From: Lachnospiraceae bacterium
GTDB lineage: Bacteria > Bacillota > Clostridia > Lachnospirales > Lachnospiraceae
NCBI GenBank assembly: GCA_024681595.1
Contig: JAILAN010000130.1
Coordinates: 1-48,445 of the forward strand
DNA: 48,445 nt
Direction: 5' to 3'
Shown here: one piece after another, positions 28,181-36,689 of the stretch
Layout: every line of letters starts with the position of its first letter
Numbering within the stretch: the stretch's first letter is position 1
Made by a program: the position numbers and the translations under genes
The notes under the pieces: model-generated
The model's input: only the letters and a program-made list of their open reading frames with translations
Databases searched by the model: none
What the model was told of the DNA's origin: nothing

Positions 28181-30565
28181 ATGAGATTTGATGATATATT
28201 AAACAGCAAATTTTCGGAACCGGCAACCATTCTGTCATACAAGGACGGAAGGGTCAAAGTTTTGACTATCAATGACAGATTTATCCCGGAACTGTGGATG
28301 AACGTTTCCACGGATGAGTATATTAAGGGATTTCCCGAAAAGTGCCTGGATGATGATAACCTTGATACACTTGTTAACGCAATAAAAAAATGCATTGAAA
28401 CAGGAGAAGAGCAGATCGTTGAGACATGGCGGCTGATGTTTTCCAACTGCTGTGGGTATGACAAGGTATGCCTTAGGAGCAGACTGATCCTGATGGACGA
28501 TTCCTCCGATGAAGTTCTAATCTATGAGGGAATCAGGAATATAACCAACGAAAAGCGTACTCAGGATACCCTGCATGATATTGAGTACAGGTACAAGCAG
28601 GCCAGCGAACAGATCAATATCTATAACTGGGAATATTATATTGATTCCAAGGAGATGCGCCCGTGCTATCGTTGTATGAGAGATCTCGGACTGCCTGCGG
28701 TAGTTAAGAACTATCCGGAACCTGCTATTGATATGGGCATTTTTCCTCCGGACTATGCGGATATGTATCGTGAGATGCTGCGCAAGGTAGATGAGGGTGC
28801 TCCTGAACTTGAAGCGGACATACCACTTACCGTAGGAAGGGTTCCTTTCCGTGTAAAATATACTACTGAGTTTGATGAGGACGGCAAACCCGTCAAGGCA
28901 TTCGGGTCAGCGACCCTGATATCCGAAACAGAGCTTGGCAAGATTAAACTGGACAATCAGATCATAGCATCGCTGGCAGAGGAGTACAGCTGCATTTATA
29001 TTGCGGACTTTGTCAGCGATACAGTAAAGATCGTTAAGCAGACAGGAATACTGTCTGTTGAAGAAGATACTGAGTGTGAATATCTGATAAAGATGATCGC
29101 ATCCAAACTGGATGACAATACAAAAGGACAGGGCGATTTCCTTAGTGATATTTCAGTTATCCGTACGGAATTATTCAGTGACTGTGAGAGACGTGAATTC
29201 GTCTACAAGGATGATTCGATCAGCAGATGGATACGCATAGATTATCACGTAGTGGAAAGAAGCAACGACAAGGTAGACCGGATGCTCATAACGGCTTCGG
29301 TAGTCGATGATCTTCGTGCCAGAAAGATGGACTCAGACAGGCTGATAGCATCTCAGAAAGAGGAGCTTGAGGACAAACAGAAGATGCTGATCCTGGCTAT
29401 CGATGAAGCAAACAAGGCGAACAAGGCTAAGACAGAATTTTTCTCCAGCATGTCCCACGACATAAGGACGCCGATGAATGCCATAACAGGCTTTTCGAAG
29501 CTGGCCAAAGAAGAGATAGATGACAGGGAACACCTGACAGATTACCTGGATAAGATAATCTCAGCGGGCGACCATCTGATGAACCTGATCAATGACATAC
29601 TGGATATGAGCAGGATTGAGAGCGGCAAGATGGAGATAATGAATGCTCCGATAATCCTTAAAAAAGTTATCCTTGAGTGCGCTGATATGATGAGAGTCCG
29701 CATGAACGAAAAGGATATTGGATTTATCGTAAATCTTGATGAGATGGGCGAAGATGTGGCAGAGGGAGACAAACTGCGCATCAGTCAGGTACTGCTGAAT
29801 CTCCTGTCAAATGCATATAAGTTTACTCCCGAAGGCGGCAGTGTATATCTGGAAGGAAAACTTAAGGATAAAAAAGACAGGCTGACCTATGAGATCAGGG
29901 TCAGAGATACCGGTATCGGAATGTCCAGAGAATTTGCCGAGCAGATCTGGGAGGCATATTCCAGAGAAAATACGGCAGTTGTTCATGAAACACAGGGAAC
30001 CGGACTGGGAATGGTCATAGTTAAAAACATCCTTAACATGATGCAGGGAACGATCACGCTCCATACCGAACAAGGCAAGGGAAGTGAATTCATTATTGAA
30101 CTCCCGCTGGATGCGTCAGACAAAGCCCTCAAAGAATCATCAGGGCGCAGAGAACTGGATGAGTCTATGACGAAGCGTTTCAGCGGACGGACGATAATGG
30201 TAGTGGATGACACACCGCTTAACCTTAAGCTGGCTGGTCGTATACTTGGTAAGATGGGCTTTAACGTTCTATTATCAAACAACGGAATTGATGCCATAGA
30301 ACAGATCAAAGGTTCAAAACCGGGAGAAATAGATCTGATACTGATGGATATGATGATGCCTGTGATGGACGGAGTTGAAGCCACGAAAAGGATCAGAGCA
30401 TTAGATGATCATGAACTTGCGAAGATACCTATCATTGCCATGACAGCCAGCGAGTTTGAATCGGACATCAAGGCCGCCATGAATGCCGGGATGAATGCTC
30501 ATGTGACAAAGCCATTTGTACTGGAGGATCTGGCCACGAAAATAGATGATAACCTGAGCGCATAG
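28181..30565 (+). CDS. Cytosolic PAS-containing hybrid histidine kinase/response regulator
   Basis: 794 residues without a transmembrane helix. Order: an N-terminal PAS-like region (about 1-125), a second PAS-like region (about 140-250), a further sensory stretch with a coiled coil to about 405, HisKA with the phospho-His in FSSMSHDIRTPMNA (about residue 425), HATPase with an N box (LLNLLSNAYKF), and G boxes (DTGIGM, GTGLGM), and a C-terminal receiver (about 670-790) with the phospho-Asp in LILMDMMMPVMDG and Lys in VTKPF. The order is typical of Lachnospiraceae hybrid kinases that often work through phosphorelay. No HPt protein or DNA-binding partner is encoded nearby. Convergent with the cyclase gene after a 3-base gap. 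Confidence 0.9.
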   Translation: MRFDDILNSKFSEPATILSYKDGRVKVLTINDRFIPELWMNVSTDEYIKGFPEKCLDDDNLDTLVNAIKKCIETGEEQIVETWRLMFSNCCGYDKVCLRSRLILMDDSSDEVLIYEGIRNITNEKRTQDTLHDIEYRYKQASEQINIYNWEYYIDSKEMRPCYRCMRDLGLPAVVKNYPEPAIDMGIFPPDYADMYREMLRKVDEGAPELEADIPLTVGRVPFRVKYTTEFDEDGKPVKAFGSATLISETELGKIKLDNQIIASLAEEYSCIYIADFVSDTVKIVKQTGILSVEEDTECEYLIKMIASKLDDNTKGQGDFLSDISVIRTELFSDCERREFVYKDDSISRWIRIDYHVVERSNDKVDRMLITASVVDDLRARKMDSDRLIASQKEELEDKQKMLILAIDEANKANKAKTEFFSSMSHDIRTPMNAITGFSKLAKEEIDDREHLTDYLDKIISAGDHLMNLINDILDMSRIESGKMEIMNAPIILKKVILECADMMRVRMNEKDIGFIVNLDEMGEDVAEGDKLRISQVLLNLLSNAYKFTPEGGSVYLEGKLKDKKDRLTYEIRVRDTGIGMSREFAEQIWEAYSRENTAVVHETQGTGLGMVIVKNILNMMQGTITLHTEQGKGSEFIIELPLDASDKALKESSGRRELDESMTKRFSGRTIMVVDDTPLNLKLAGRILGKMGFNVLLSNNGIDAIEQIKGSKPGEIDLILMDMMMPVMDGVEATKRIRALDDHELAKIPIIAMTASEFESDIKAAMNAGMNAHVTKPFVLEDLATKIDDNLSA

Positions 30566-30568
30566 ACC

Positions 30569-32500
30569 TTAGTTGGCAGAAGATTTAAATCTGACTTTTT
30601 CTTTATACATTTCATTATCGGCACGGTTGATGACCGTGTCGATATTTATATTCTCGTCAACCGTTTCGGTGGCAAATCCGATACTTGCCGTTATGACAAA
30701 CGGCTTTTTGGAATCCTTCTGAAGACCTTTTAAAACGGAATGGAAGATCTCTTCACGGCTGATCAGATCCCGGGGAGTGTATTTGCCGACTCCTATGATA
30801 TAGAATTCATCTCCGCCTGCGCGCACGCAGATCTCCCCGGGCAGAGCACTGCCGGTAACAGCATCGCAAAGGAGTCTTATCCCGTAATCTCCTTCTGAAT
30901 GCCCGTAGGTATCATTGATCTTTTTGAGACCGTTCATATCGATAACACTGACCAGTATTGTTTCACCTCTGTGCTCCTCACAGAGCATGTTCTCCAGCTG
31001 AAGATTCATACCCCTTCGGTTAAATAGTCCCGTCATACTGTCGCGTACAGACAATGACAGCAGCTGCTTTCTGGTCCTTGTCAGCTCAAGAGCGTTATTA
31101 ACAAACCTGAGCCAGGTACGGTAAACGAGTGATAAAGAGCAGGAATCATCCAGAGATCGCCTTATTACCGAATAACCGAAGGTGATGTCTTCAAAGTGGA
31201 TAGGCGAAAAGTAGAAGATACTCGGCTCCGTTGTCTCATCATCAAGCAGTGTGGTCATTTTATCAGTTTCATAAATGACGGGAGTTCTGCTCACACTGAA
31301 TTCCTTTGTCGGGGTGACCGATGCTGACAGAGCTATCATCATCTTCGAAGGATAGCCTTTCATATAGGAAACGGACTCGTTCAGCCAGTCTTCTTTAAGG
31401 CACAGTTGATAATCTCTGAACGGCTTTAACAGGAAGATCAGTTCGTCGATCTTTTTAAACAGATCCTCGGGAGAATCGGTGGCAGTAAATTCCTCCAGGC
31501 AATAACTCTCCATCAGACGACCGAAGCTGATCTCGTCAAGCTCGTTATCCGAGGAACTGTTATAGGCTACCAGATATGATGCTTTGCGGAACGCCGTGAG
31601 GGAGTGACTGATATCTGCGGTACATCCACAGCTCATTCCCGGGAAGAACATCTTCTTTACATCTGACCGATACGGAAGTATCTCTTTTCCCGGTTCGATG
31701 ATACGACGGATATAGTCTACGGTATCGGCAGCAGACGCAGCATCAGCCGCATCGTATGCAGAAAGGATGATATCATTGCAGCATCCTTCATTAGTTGTAT
31801 CAAAACCGATCACGATAATATCATCCGGAACCCTGATGCCGCATTTCTGCAGTCTGTAGATGAGTCCCAGAGCCATGTGTGTGCTGGTACAAAGGACGGC
31901 TTCGGGGAGTTCAACCTCTCCATCAGCCATTTTATGCGCGAGCTGGTCACCGCTGGAATACCAGAAATCTCCGTAAACGATGTGCTCGTCCTTAACACTT
32001 ATGTTGTGTTTACTTATCTCGTCAAGGCATATTCTAAGACGTTCTTCGGCAACTTCATTACCGCGGGAGCCCGTAAGTACGCATATCTTTTTTTTGCCGT
32101 GAAGCTCTATGGCATGCCGGCACATCTCACGAAGCGCCTCTTCATTATCGCTTTTTATCATCGGAAGATCGCCGATGGACATTTCAAGGGAAACAACAGG
32201 AAGGTCAGGATAATCCTTGAGCCTCTCAAGGAGCTCTTTGACTTTCTGCTCACCTTCACCTACGAGCAGATTAACGGTATCAAGGATAAGGCCGTCTATA
32301 CGTCCGAGATTGATCGCACGAAAAATATTGGATTCAGCTTCCACATAGGTTTCACGCTGAAACTGCAGATGAGTCATGGGAGAGAATATCAGAAAATGAT
32401 AGCCGTATTTCTTACATTGAGCAGCTATTCCGTTTATTATCCTGACTCCGTGTAATGCCTCAGGCTGAGCTGTAAAAAGAGCGATGTTTTTTCTGCGCAT
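30569..32500 (-). CDS. LacI-type sugar-binding domain fused to GGDEF diguanylate cyclase
   Basis: 643 residues, no signal peptide or membrane helix. Residues about 1-290 follow the periplasmic-binding fold of LacI-family effector domains (NIALFTAQPEALHGVRIINGI, then GRIDGLILDT, PVVSLEM, HGKKKICVLTGSRGNEVA, DDIIVIGFDTT), but no HTH precedes it. A middle region (about 300-470) resembles a GAF/helical linker. The last 165 residues are a GGDEF domain with DSMTGLFNRRG, an IDMNGLKKINDTYGH substrate segment and an intact AGGDEF; the RxxD inhibitory site five residues before GGDEF is absent. It should make c-di-GMP in response to a bound sugar. Start supported by AGAAGGGG 8 bases upstream. Confidence 0.87.
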   Translation of the reverse strand: MRRKNIALFTAQPEALHGVRIINGIAAQCKKYGYHFLIFSPMTHLQFQRETYVEAESNIFRAINLGRIDGLILDTVNLLVGEGEQKVKELLERLKDYPDLPVVSLEMSIGDLPMIKSDNEEALREMCRHAIELHGKKKICVLTGSRGNEVAEERLRICLDEISKHNISVKDEHIVYGDFWYSSGDQLAHKMADGEVELPEAVLCTSTHMALGLIYRLQKCGIRVPDDIIVIGFDTTNEGCCNDIILSAYDAADAASAADTVDYIRRIIEPGKEILPYRSDVKKMFFPGMSCGCTADISHSLTAFRKASYLVAYNSSSDNELDEISFGRLMESYCLEEFTATDSPEDLFKKIDELIFLLKPFRDYQLCLKEDWLNESVSYMKGYPSKMMIALSASVTPTKEFSVSRTPVIYETDKMTTLLDDETTEPSIFYFSPIHFEDITFGYSVIRRSLDDSCSLSLVYRTWLRFVNNALELTRTRKQLLSLSVRDSMTGLFNRRGMNLQLENMLCEEHRGETILVSVIDMNGLKKINDTYGHSEGDYGIRLLCDAVTGSALPGEICVRAGGDEFYIIGVGKYTPRDLISREEIFHSVLKGLQKDSKKPFVITASIGFATETVDENINIDTVINRADNEMYKEKVRFKSSAN

Positions 32501-32523
32501 TTAGTAAACCCCTTCTGATAGTT

Positions 32524-32553
32524 ATTCTATCATCTGTGCACCTTATTATTCAA
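32524..32553 (-). promoter_or_regulatory. Candidate promoter of the sugar-binding cyclase gene
   Basis: Minus strand TTGAAT (32548-32553), 18 bases, TAGAAT (32524-32529). The predicted start is about 15-20 bases before the start codon. Moderate match. Confidence 0.45.
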
Positions 32554-32613
32554 CACTCCGGATAGCAGAGAAAATATGATCTTTGTCTATGCTCTCATAA
32601 ATTCTTTTCCGGA

Positions 32614-32642
32614 ATGATATTTAACAGGATCGATGATATAAT
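32614..32642 (+). promoter_or_regulatory. Extended -10 promoter of the ferredoxin-GNAT gene
   Basis: Perfect TATAAT (32637-32642) preceded by TGA giving an extended -10 (TGnTATAAT), with ATGATA (32614-32619) 17 bases upstream. The gene starts about 15 bases after the predicted transcription start. Confidence 0.72.
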
Positions 32643-32663
32643 TAGGTCGACAGGAGAAAAAAT

Positions 32664-33116
32664 ATGCACAGAATGTATGAAAATGAAGATATAACCATAT
32701 TCTGGGACTCGGATAAATGCGGACATGCTAAAAAATGTGTCGGAGGTTCGCCGACGGTATTTGACATCACAAAAAAGCCCTGGATCAATATAGACGGTGC
32801 TCCCAATGCCGAGATTTGGCAAACTATAGGAGAGTGTCCTTCCGGGGCGCTGTCATGTGTGTATAATCACGGGATACGGATTGAGTTCGATGAGGAAGGT
32901 GGCCGGAGTGTGGCATTTGACGGTGAAAAGCAGGTTGGGGAATGTGACTGTCGTATTGAAGGAGATAACTGGACGATAGTCCACACGGAGGTTGATCCGG
33001 AGTATTCAGGAAAAGGCATTGCCAAAAGACTGGTTTTTAAACTGACTGAAGAAGCGGAACGCAGAAAGAAGAATGTAATACCGGTCTGCTCATATGCCGT
33101 GAAGGTTTTATCGTGA
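32664..33116 (+). CDS. Divergent ferredoxin-like (Fer4_19/YjdI) domain fused to GNAT-like (YjdJ) domain
   Basis: 150 residues in two parts. Residues about 8-75 match the YjdI/Fer4_19 mono-cluster pattern: DKCGHAKKCVGG, then KPWINIDGA and GECPSGALSC, with cysteines that can bind one Fe-S cluster. Residues about 78-150 look like a small GNAT (YjdJ-type) acetyltransferase-like domain: VHTEVDPEYSGKGIAKRLVF and VIPVCSYAVKVL. In E. coli yjdI and yjdJ are separate neighbours; here they are one chain. The C-terminal end is slightly shorter than I expect for the GNAT part. AGGAG 7 bases upstream decides the start. Function unknown; redox-linked acetylation is a guess. Confidence 0.75.
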   Translation: MHRMYENEDITIFWDSDKCGHAKKCVGGSPTVFDITKKPWINIDGAPNAEIWQTIGECPSGALSCVYNHGIRIEFDEEGGRSVAFDGEKQVGECDCRIEGDNWTIVHTEVDPEYSGKGIAKRLVFKLTEEAERRKKNVIPVCSYAVKVLS

Positions 33117-33163
33117 GTAATCGATCTGTTGCTTTTACATCAAGCGTTTCTTCGAGGTGATAT

Positions 33164-33406
33164 ATGTCAGATGATCAGGATAAAAAGTATTTAAAACTCG
33201 GACTGGCAGCAGGCTGGATCAGTTGGATACTGTTTGCTGTGAAGTTTTTACTTGTGACAACACTGGTGGCTTTAGCTGTGCTTTACTTTCTGAAAAAACC
33301 ACTGTGGATCGCTCCGATAATTGCTCTTATATTGTTTGCATTGTACCGCCTGGTGTGGAGAGGTATATGGAAATTAATAGAGCTGATATCAAAAAGCTCG
33401 AAATAG
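33164..33406 (+). CDS. Small two-helix membrane protein
   Basis: 80 residues, unrecognised. Two hydrophobic helices (about 18-42 and 46-62) with a charged N-terminus (MSDDQDKKYLK) and basic end. A GAGGTGAT site precedes the start. It is 47 bases after the ferredoxin-GNAT gene on the same strand and may be cotranscribed with it. Confidence 0.6.
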   Translation: MSDDQDKKYLKLGLAAGWISWILFAVKFLLVTTLVALAVLYFLKKPLWIAPIIALILFALYRLVWRGIWKLIELISKSSK

Positions 33407-33445
33407 GATATCCACGTTGATGGTTGAAAAAATCCCCTAAAACAC

Positions 33446-33474
33446 TTGCTTTTTGAAAAACGTTCATATATAAT
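33446..33474 (+). promoter_or_regulatory. Promoter of tRNA-Gln
   Basis: TTGCTT (33446-33451), 17 bases, perfect TATAAT (33469-33474). The start would be near 33481, a few bases before the mature tRNA 5' end at 33488, as expected for a short RNase P leader. Confidence 0.75.
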
Positions 33475-33487
33475 AACTTCTTGTCGA

Positions 33488-33559
33488 AGCGGTATCGCCA
33501 AACGGTAAGGCAACGGACTCTGACTCCGTCATTTCTAGGTTCGAATCCTAGTACCGCTG
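33488..33559 (+). tRNA. tRNA-Gln (anticodon CTG)
   Basis: 72-base cloverleaf. Acceptor stem AGCGGTA (33488-33494) pairs with TACCGCT (33552-33558), discriminator G at 33559. The anticodon stem ACGGA/TCCGT encloses loop CTCTGAC, anticodon CTG reading CAG. T-loop GGTTCGAATCC is canonical. CCA is not encoded. A discriminator G fits glutamine identity. It has its own promoter and a terminator 8 bases downstream. Confidence 0.96.
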
Positions 33560-33566
33560 CTTATGG

Positions 33567-33597
33567 ACTCCCGATCTGTGATGATTGGGAGTTTTTT
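33567..33597 (+). terminator. Intrinsic terminator of tRNA-Gln
   Basis: 10-bp stem (33567-33576 with 33583-33592, one G-T pair, 6-base loop) followed by a T run to 33597. It ends the tRNA transcript; mnmA starts 24 bases later, so its transcription must come from read-through or an unseen promoter. Confidence 0.9.
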
Positions 33598-33620
33598 AGA
33601 TTTACAAAGGAAGATGATCA

Positions 33621-34694
33621 ATGTCAAAGATACTGGTAGGAATGTCGGGCGGTGTTGACAGTGCAGTCGCCGCATATCTTTTGAAAAAAGAAGGTCATGA
33701 GGTAGTCGGACTGACCCTCCGGACATGGGAGACCGAAACCGGAGAAGACAGCCGCTGCTGCGAAATAGATGATGCGAGAAGGGTCGCCGGGAAACTGGGG
33801 ATTCCTTATCATGTTCAGAACTGCCTTTCGGATTTTAAGAAGTTCGTTACCGAACCGTTTACCGAACAGTATATTCACGGATTTACGCCCAATCCCTGCG
33901 TAGAATGCAACAGATACGTCAAATGGGACAGGATGCTGTTTTATGCTGACATCCTGAAAACGGACTATGTGGCAACCGGACATTATGCTCATGTCATAAA
34001 GCTCGACAATGGCAGATATACCGTTAAATGTGCCACTCATGCGAAAAAAGATCAGACCTATATGCTGTTTCGCCTGACACAGGAACAGTTGTCAAGAACT
34101 CTGATGCCCCTCGGTGATTATATAAAAGATGAAGTCAGGAAGATCGCAACGGATGCGGGGATTCCGGTAGCGGATAAACCGGATTCACAGGAGATATGCT
34201 TTATAACGGATGGACATTATGCGGATTTTATAAAAGAAAATGCCAAAGAAGATGTACCCGGACCGGGAGAATTTGTTGATGAGGAAGGAAACGTGCTGGG
34301 AACACATAAAGGCATAATCCACTATACCGTCGGACAGAGAAAAGGCCTTAATCTTGCCCTTGGATATCCGGCTTATATAAAGAGTATCAATGCAGATACT
34401 AACGAGATCATTATCGGTCAGGAAAACTCGATCTATAGCAGGGAGATAATATGCAAGGATGTAAACTATCTTAGTATACCGGGTCTTGAACCGGGAGATG
34501 AACTTCGCTGCCGAGCCAAGGTCCGTTACCATTTTCCGCTAAAGGATGCTGTCATCACTCCTGTAGATAAAGACAGTATCAGGATTATTTTTGATGAACC
34601 GGTAAAGGCAGCAGCACCCGGACAGTCCGCGGTGTTCTATGACAATGATGACTGTGTCATAGGCGGAGGAATGATATATGAGGTAAAAGGATAG
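33621..34694 (+). CDS. mnmA: tRNA 2-thiouridine synthase MnmA
   Basis: Adenylates U34 and inserts sulfur to form s2U34 in tRNA-Lys, Glu and Gln. The 357 residues begin with a PP-loop (VGMSGGVDSAVAAYLL), followed by the first catalytic Cys in NPCVECNRYVKW (about residue 95) and the second Cys in SQEICFI (about residue 192). TGHYAHV and KDQTYMLFRL are further family marks. AAAGGAAG upstream is the ribosome-binding site. Sulfur may come from the NifS-like enzyme at the window start. Convergent with the kinase gene after 3 bases. Confidence 0.95.
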   Translation: MSKILVGMSGGVDSAVAAYLLKKEGHEVVGLTLRTWETETGEDSRCCEIDDARRVAGKLGIPYHVQNCLSDFKKFVTEPFTEQYIHGFTPNPCVECNRYVKWDRMLFYADILKTDYVATGHYAHVIKLDNGRYTVKCATHAKKDQTYMLFRLTQEQLSRTLMPLGDYIKDEVRKIATDAGIPVADKPDSQEICFITDGHYADFIKENAKEDVPGPGEFVDEEGNVLGTHKGIIHYTVGQRKGLNLALGYPAYIKSINADTNEIIIGQENSIYSREIICKDVNYLSIPGLEPGDELRCRAKVRYHFPLKDAVITPVDKDSIRIIFDEPVKAAAPGQSAVFYDNDDCVIGGGMIYEVKG

Positions 34695-34697
34695 AAG

Positions 34698-36491
34698 TCA
34701 TTCGTTATATGTGACTTTTATGCTGTCAGGCAGATGCTTCAGGATCATGGCCTCAAGATCCGATCCTTTGGCGGGCTTGGTCAGGTAGTCACTGAATCCG
34801 GTATCAAGATAGATCTTTTCGGCACCCAGCATGGCGTTTGCAGTGAGCGCGATCACGGGAGTCTGCTCATGCTGATATTTCTCTGTTTCTTTTAGACGGC
34901 TCAGGGTCTCTATTCCATCCATTTCAGGCATCATATGATCCAAGAACACAATATCATAATGTTCTTCGGCATATTTACGGAGGCATTCCTCTCCGCCGGA
35001 CGCGGTATCTACGGTGATCTTTGTATCCTTAATCAGCATTGAGATAACCTTGAGGTTCATGCTGACGTCATCCGTAACGAGTATTCTTGCATCGGGAGCT
35101 TTGAAGCTGACTCCGTGATTTGAAGAAGATATTCCAAGTCTGCGCTTTCTGTCGAATGTACCCATGGGCTCTGATGATACGACCTTTTGCGGGATCTTTA
35201 CCGTAAACGAAGATCCTTGTCCAAGCGTACTTTGAACGCTGATAGATCCGCCCATCAGATCGATCAGCTGCTTGGTAATGGCGAGACCCAGCCCGGTGCC
35301 CTCAATATTTCGATTCTTTTTCTCATCGATCCTTGCATATGAATCAAAAAGATGAGTCATTCCCTCCTCGGACATTCCGCGCCCGGTGTCTTCGACCGTA
35401 AGGCACAGAACAGTCATATCGGGATCCGCATGAGATTCCTTTTCGGCTCTTATGGTAATGGAACCCTCATCGGTGTACTTTACTGCATTGGTCAGGAGAT
35501 TGATCATGACCTGACGGATCCTTATCTCGTCACCGAAGAGGGTGGATGGGATATCAGGATCGTTTATAAGACTCAGTTTCAATCCTTTATGATAGGCTCT
35601 CATCTCGAGCAGCGAATAACAGTCATTAAGAACAGAGAATGTCTGGTATTCATCAGGAAGTATTTCCAAAAGACCTGCTTCGATCTTTGAAAAATCCAGA
35701 ATATCATTTATCAAAGATAACAGAGTGCCTGAAGCATGCTCAACATTTTCGGCATATTCGATGATCGGCTTTTCACTGCTCTCACGAAGGATCATTTCGT
35801 TCATCCCGACAATGGCATTTATCGGAGTACGGATCTCATGTGACATGTTGGCCAGAAATATACTCTTGGCATCACTCATTTTCTCAAGTCGGATATTGGC
35901 AGCGGTCAGTTCTTTTTCCTTTTGCTCAAGTTCACGTCTCTTTTTTTCATACAGATCTCTCTGGAATTTGAATATGACACCTATCATCAGGACTATGATA
36001 ACGATGCCGAAATAAATATCAAAGTATTCGCTTTTTTCACCATCCAGCTTAGATACGTATTCGGGATGATGATATTCGGTTACAAAGACCACAGCATAAA
36101 CTATGATGTTGCTGGCAAAAATAGCTATGCACGGCCAGCCCTTTACCAGGAGCCACACGAATATGGCCGACAGGATAAACCATGAAGGCATGCTGGAGTT
36201 TCTGCCACCTCCCCGAAAATACAGATAAGGGAGCAGGATATCGGAGGCCGTAACGGTCAGGATAGCACCTGCCAGATTGGCCTTGTTCCTGTTATTGGCC
36301 AGAATGAACGAAATAAAAAATACGACAAATAAAAGTGAAAGAGGAATAAACGTTCCGGACGCAGCCCCGAGCACAAGATCAAAGAGCACACAAACCGGGA
36401 GAACAACGATCCCTACGAGAAGGACTATGTTCATCAGCCGATGAGAGATCTCCAGATCTTCATTCAATATGTATTTTTTGAACAGATTCAT
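34698..36491 (-). CDS. Membrane-bound hybrid histidine kinase/response regulator
   Basis: About 597 residues. Six or so transmembrane helices in the first 200 residues, a coiled coil, HisKA with phospho-His in FLANMSHEIRTPINA, HATPase with NLLTNAVKY, DTGRGM and GTGLGL boxes, and a C-terminal receiver with phospho-Asp in DIVFLDHMMPEMDG and Lys in LTKPA. Start: the longest frame begins at a GTG (36533), but a good minus-strand promoter with its -10 at 36507-36512 lies inside that extension, so ATG 36491 or 36500 is more likely. No strong ribosome-binding site precedes either one. No cognate output regulator is adjacent. Confidence 0.86.
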   Translation of the reverse strand: MNLFKKYILNEDLEISHRLMNIVLLVGIVVLPVCVLFDLVLGAASGTFIPLSLLFVVFFISFILANNRNKANLAGAILTVTASDILLPYLYFRGGGRNSSMPSWFILSAIFVWLLVKGWPCIAIFASNIIVYAVVFVTEYHHPEYVSKLDGEKSEYFDIYFGIVIIVLMIGVIFKFQRDLYEKKRRELEQKEKELTAANIRLEKMSDAKSIFLANMSHEIRTPINAIVGMNEMILRESSEKPIIEYAENVEHASGTLLSLINDILDFSKIEAGLLEILPDEYQTFSVLNDCYSLLEMRAYHKGLKLSLINDPDIPSTLFGDEIRIRQVMINLLTNAVKYTDEGSITIRAEKESHADPDMTVLCLTVEDTGRGMSEEGMTHLFDSYARIDEKKNRNIEGTGLGLAITKQLIDLMGGSISVQSTLGQGSSFTVKIPQKVVSSEPMGTFDRKRRLGISSSNHGVSFKAPDARILVTDDVSMNLKVISMLIKDTKITVDTASGGEECLRKYAEEHYDIVFLDHMMPEMDGIETLSRLKETEKYQHEQTPVIALTANAMLGAEKIYLDTGFSDYLTKPAKGSDLEAMILKHLPDSIKVTYNE

Positions 36492-36506
36492 TAACAGCAT
36501 ATTAAA

Positions 36507-36535
36507 ATTATAGCAAATCACGAATTTAGACACAA
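36507..36535 (-). promoter_or_regulatory. Promoter of the membrane hybrid kinase
   Basis: Minus strand TTGTGT (36530-36535), 17 bases, perfect TATAAT (36507-36512). Predicted start near 36500, essentially at an ATG, suggesting a leaderless or nearly leaderless mRNA. Confidence 0.6.
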
Positions 36536-36594
36536 CGAATCAGAAACAATAAACGTCATAAAATCGATGTTTCACTGCATGCAAAGACAGGTCA

Positions 36595-36623
36595 TTGATA
36601 ATAAAACAGAAATAGTTTAAAAT
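36595..36623 (+). promoter_or_regulatory. Promoter of the lethal-factor-like metallopeptidase
   Basis: TTGATA (36595-36600), 17 bases, TAAAAT (36618-36623): five of six in each hexamer. Start near 36630, giving a 60-base leader that contains a short frame (36658-36693). Confidence 0.72.
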
Positions 36624-36689
36624 TTCATTGATCACCGCTTAGGAAGCCGTATCCGGTATGAATGAGAACAGCAAGATAGTTAATAGAAA

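Noticed and set aside
31877-32455. Plus-strand frame of 192 codons inside the cyclase gene
   Set aside because: No ribosome-binding site or recognisable domain; it is antisense to a well-supported LacI/GGDEF protein.
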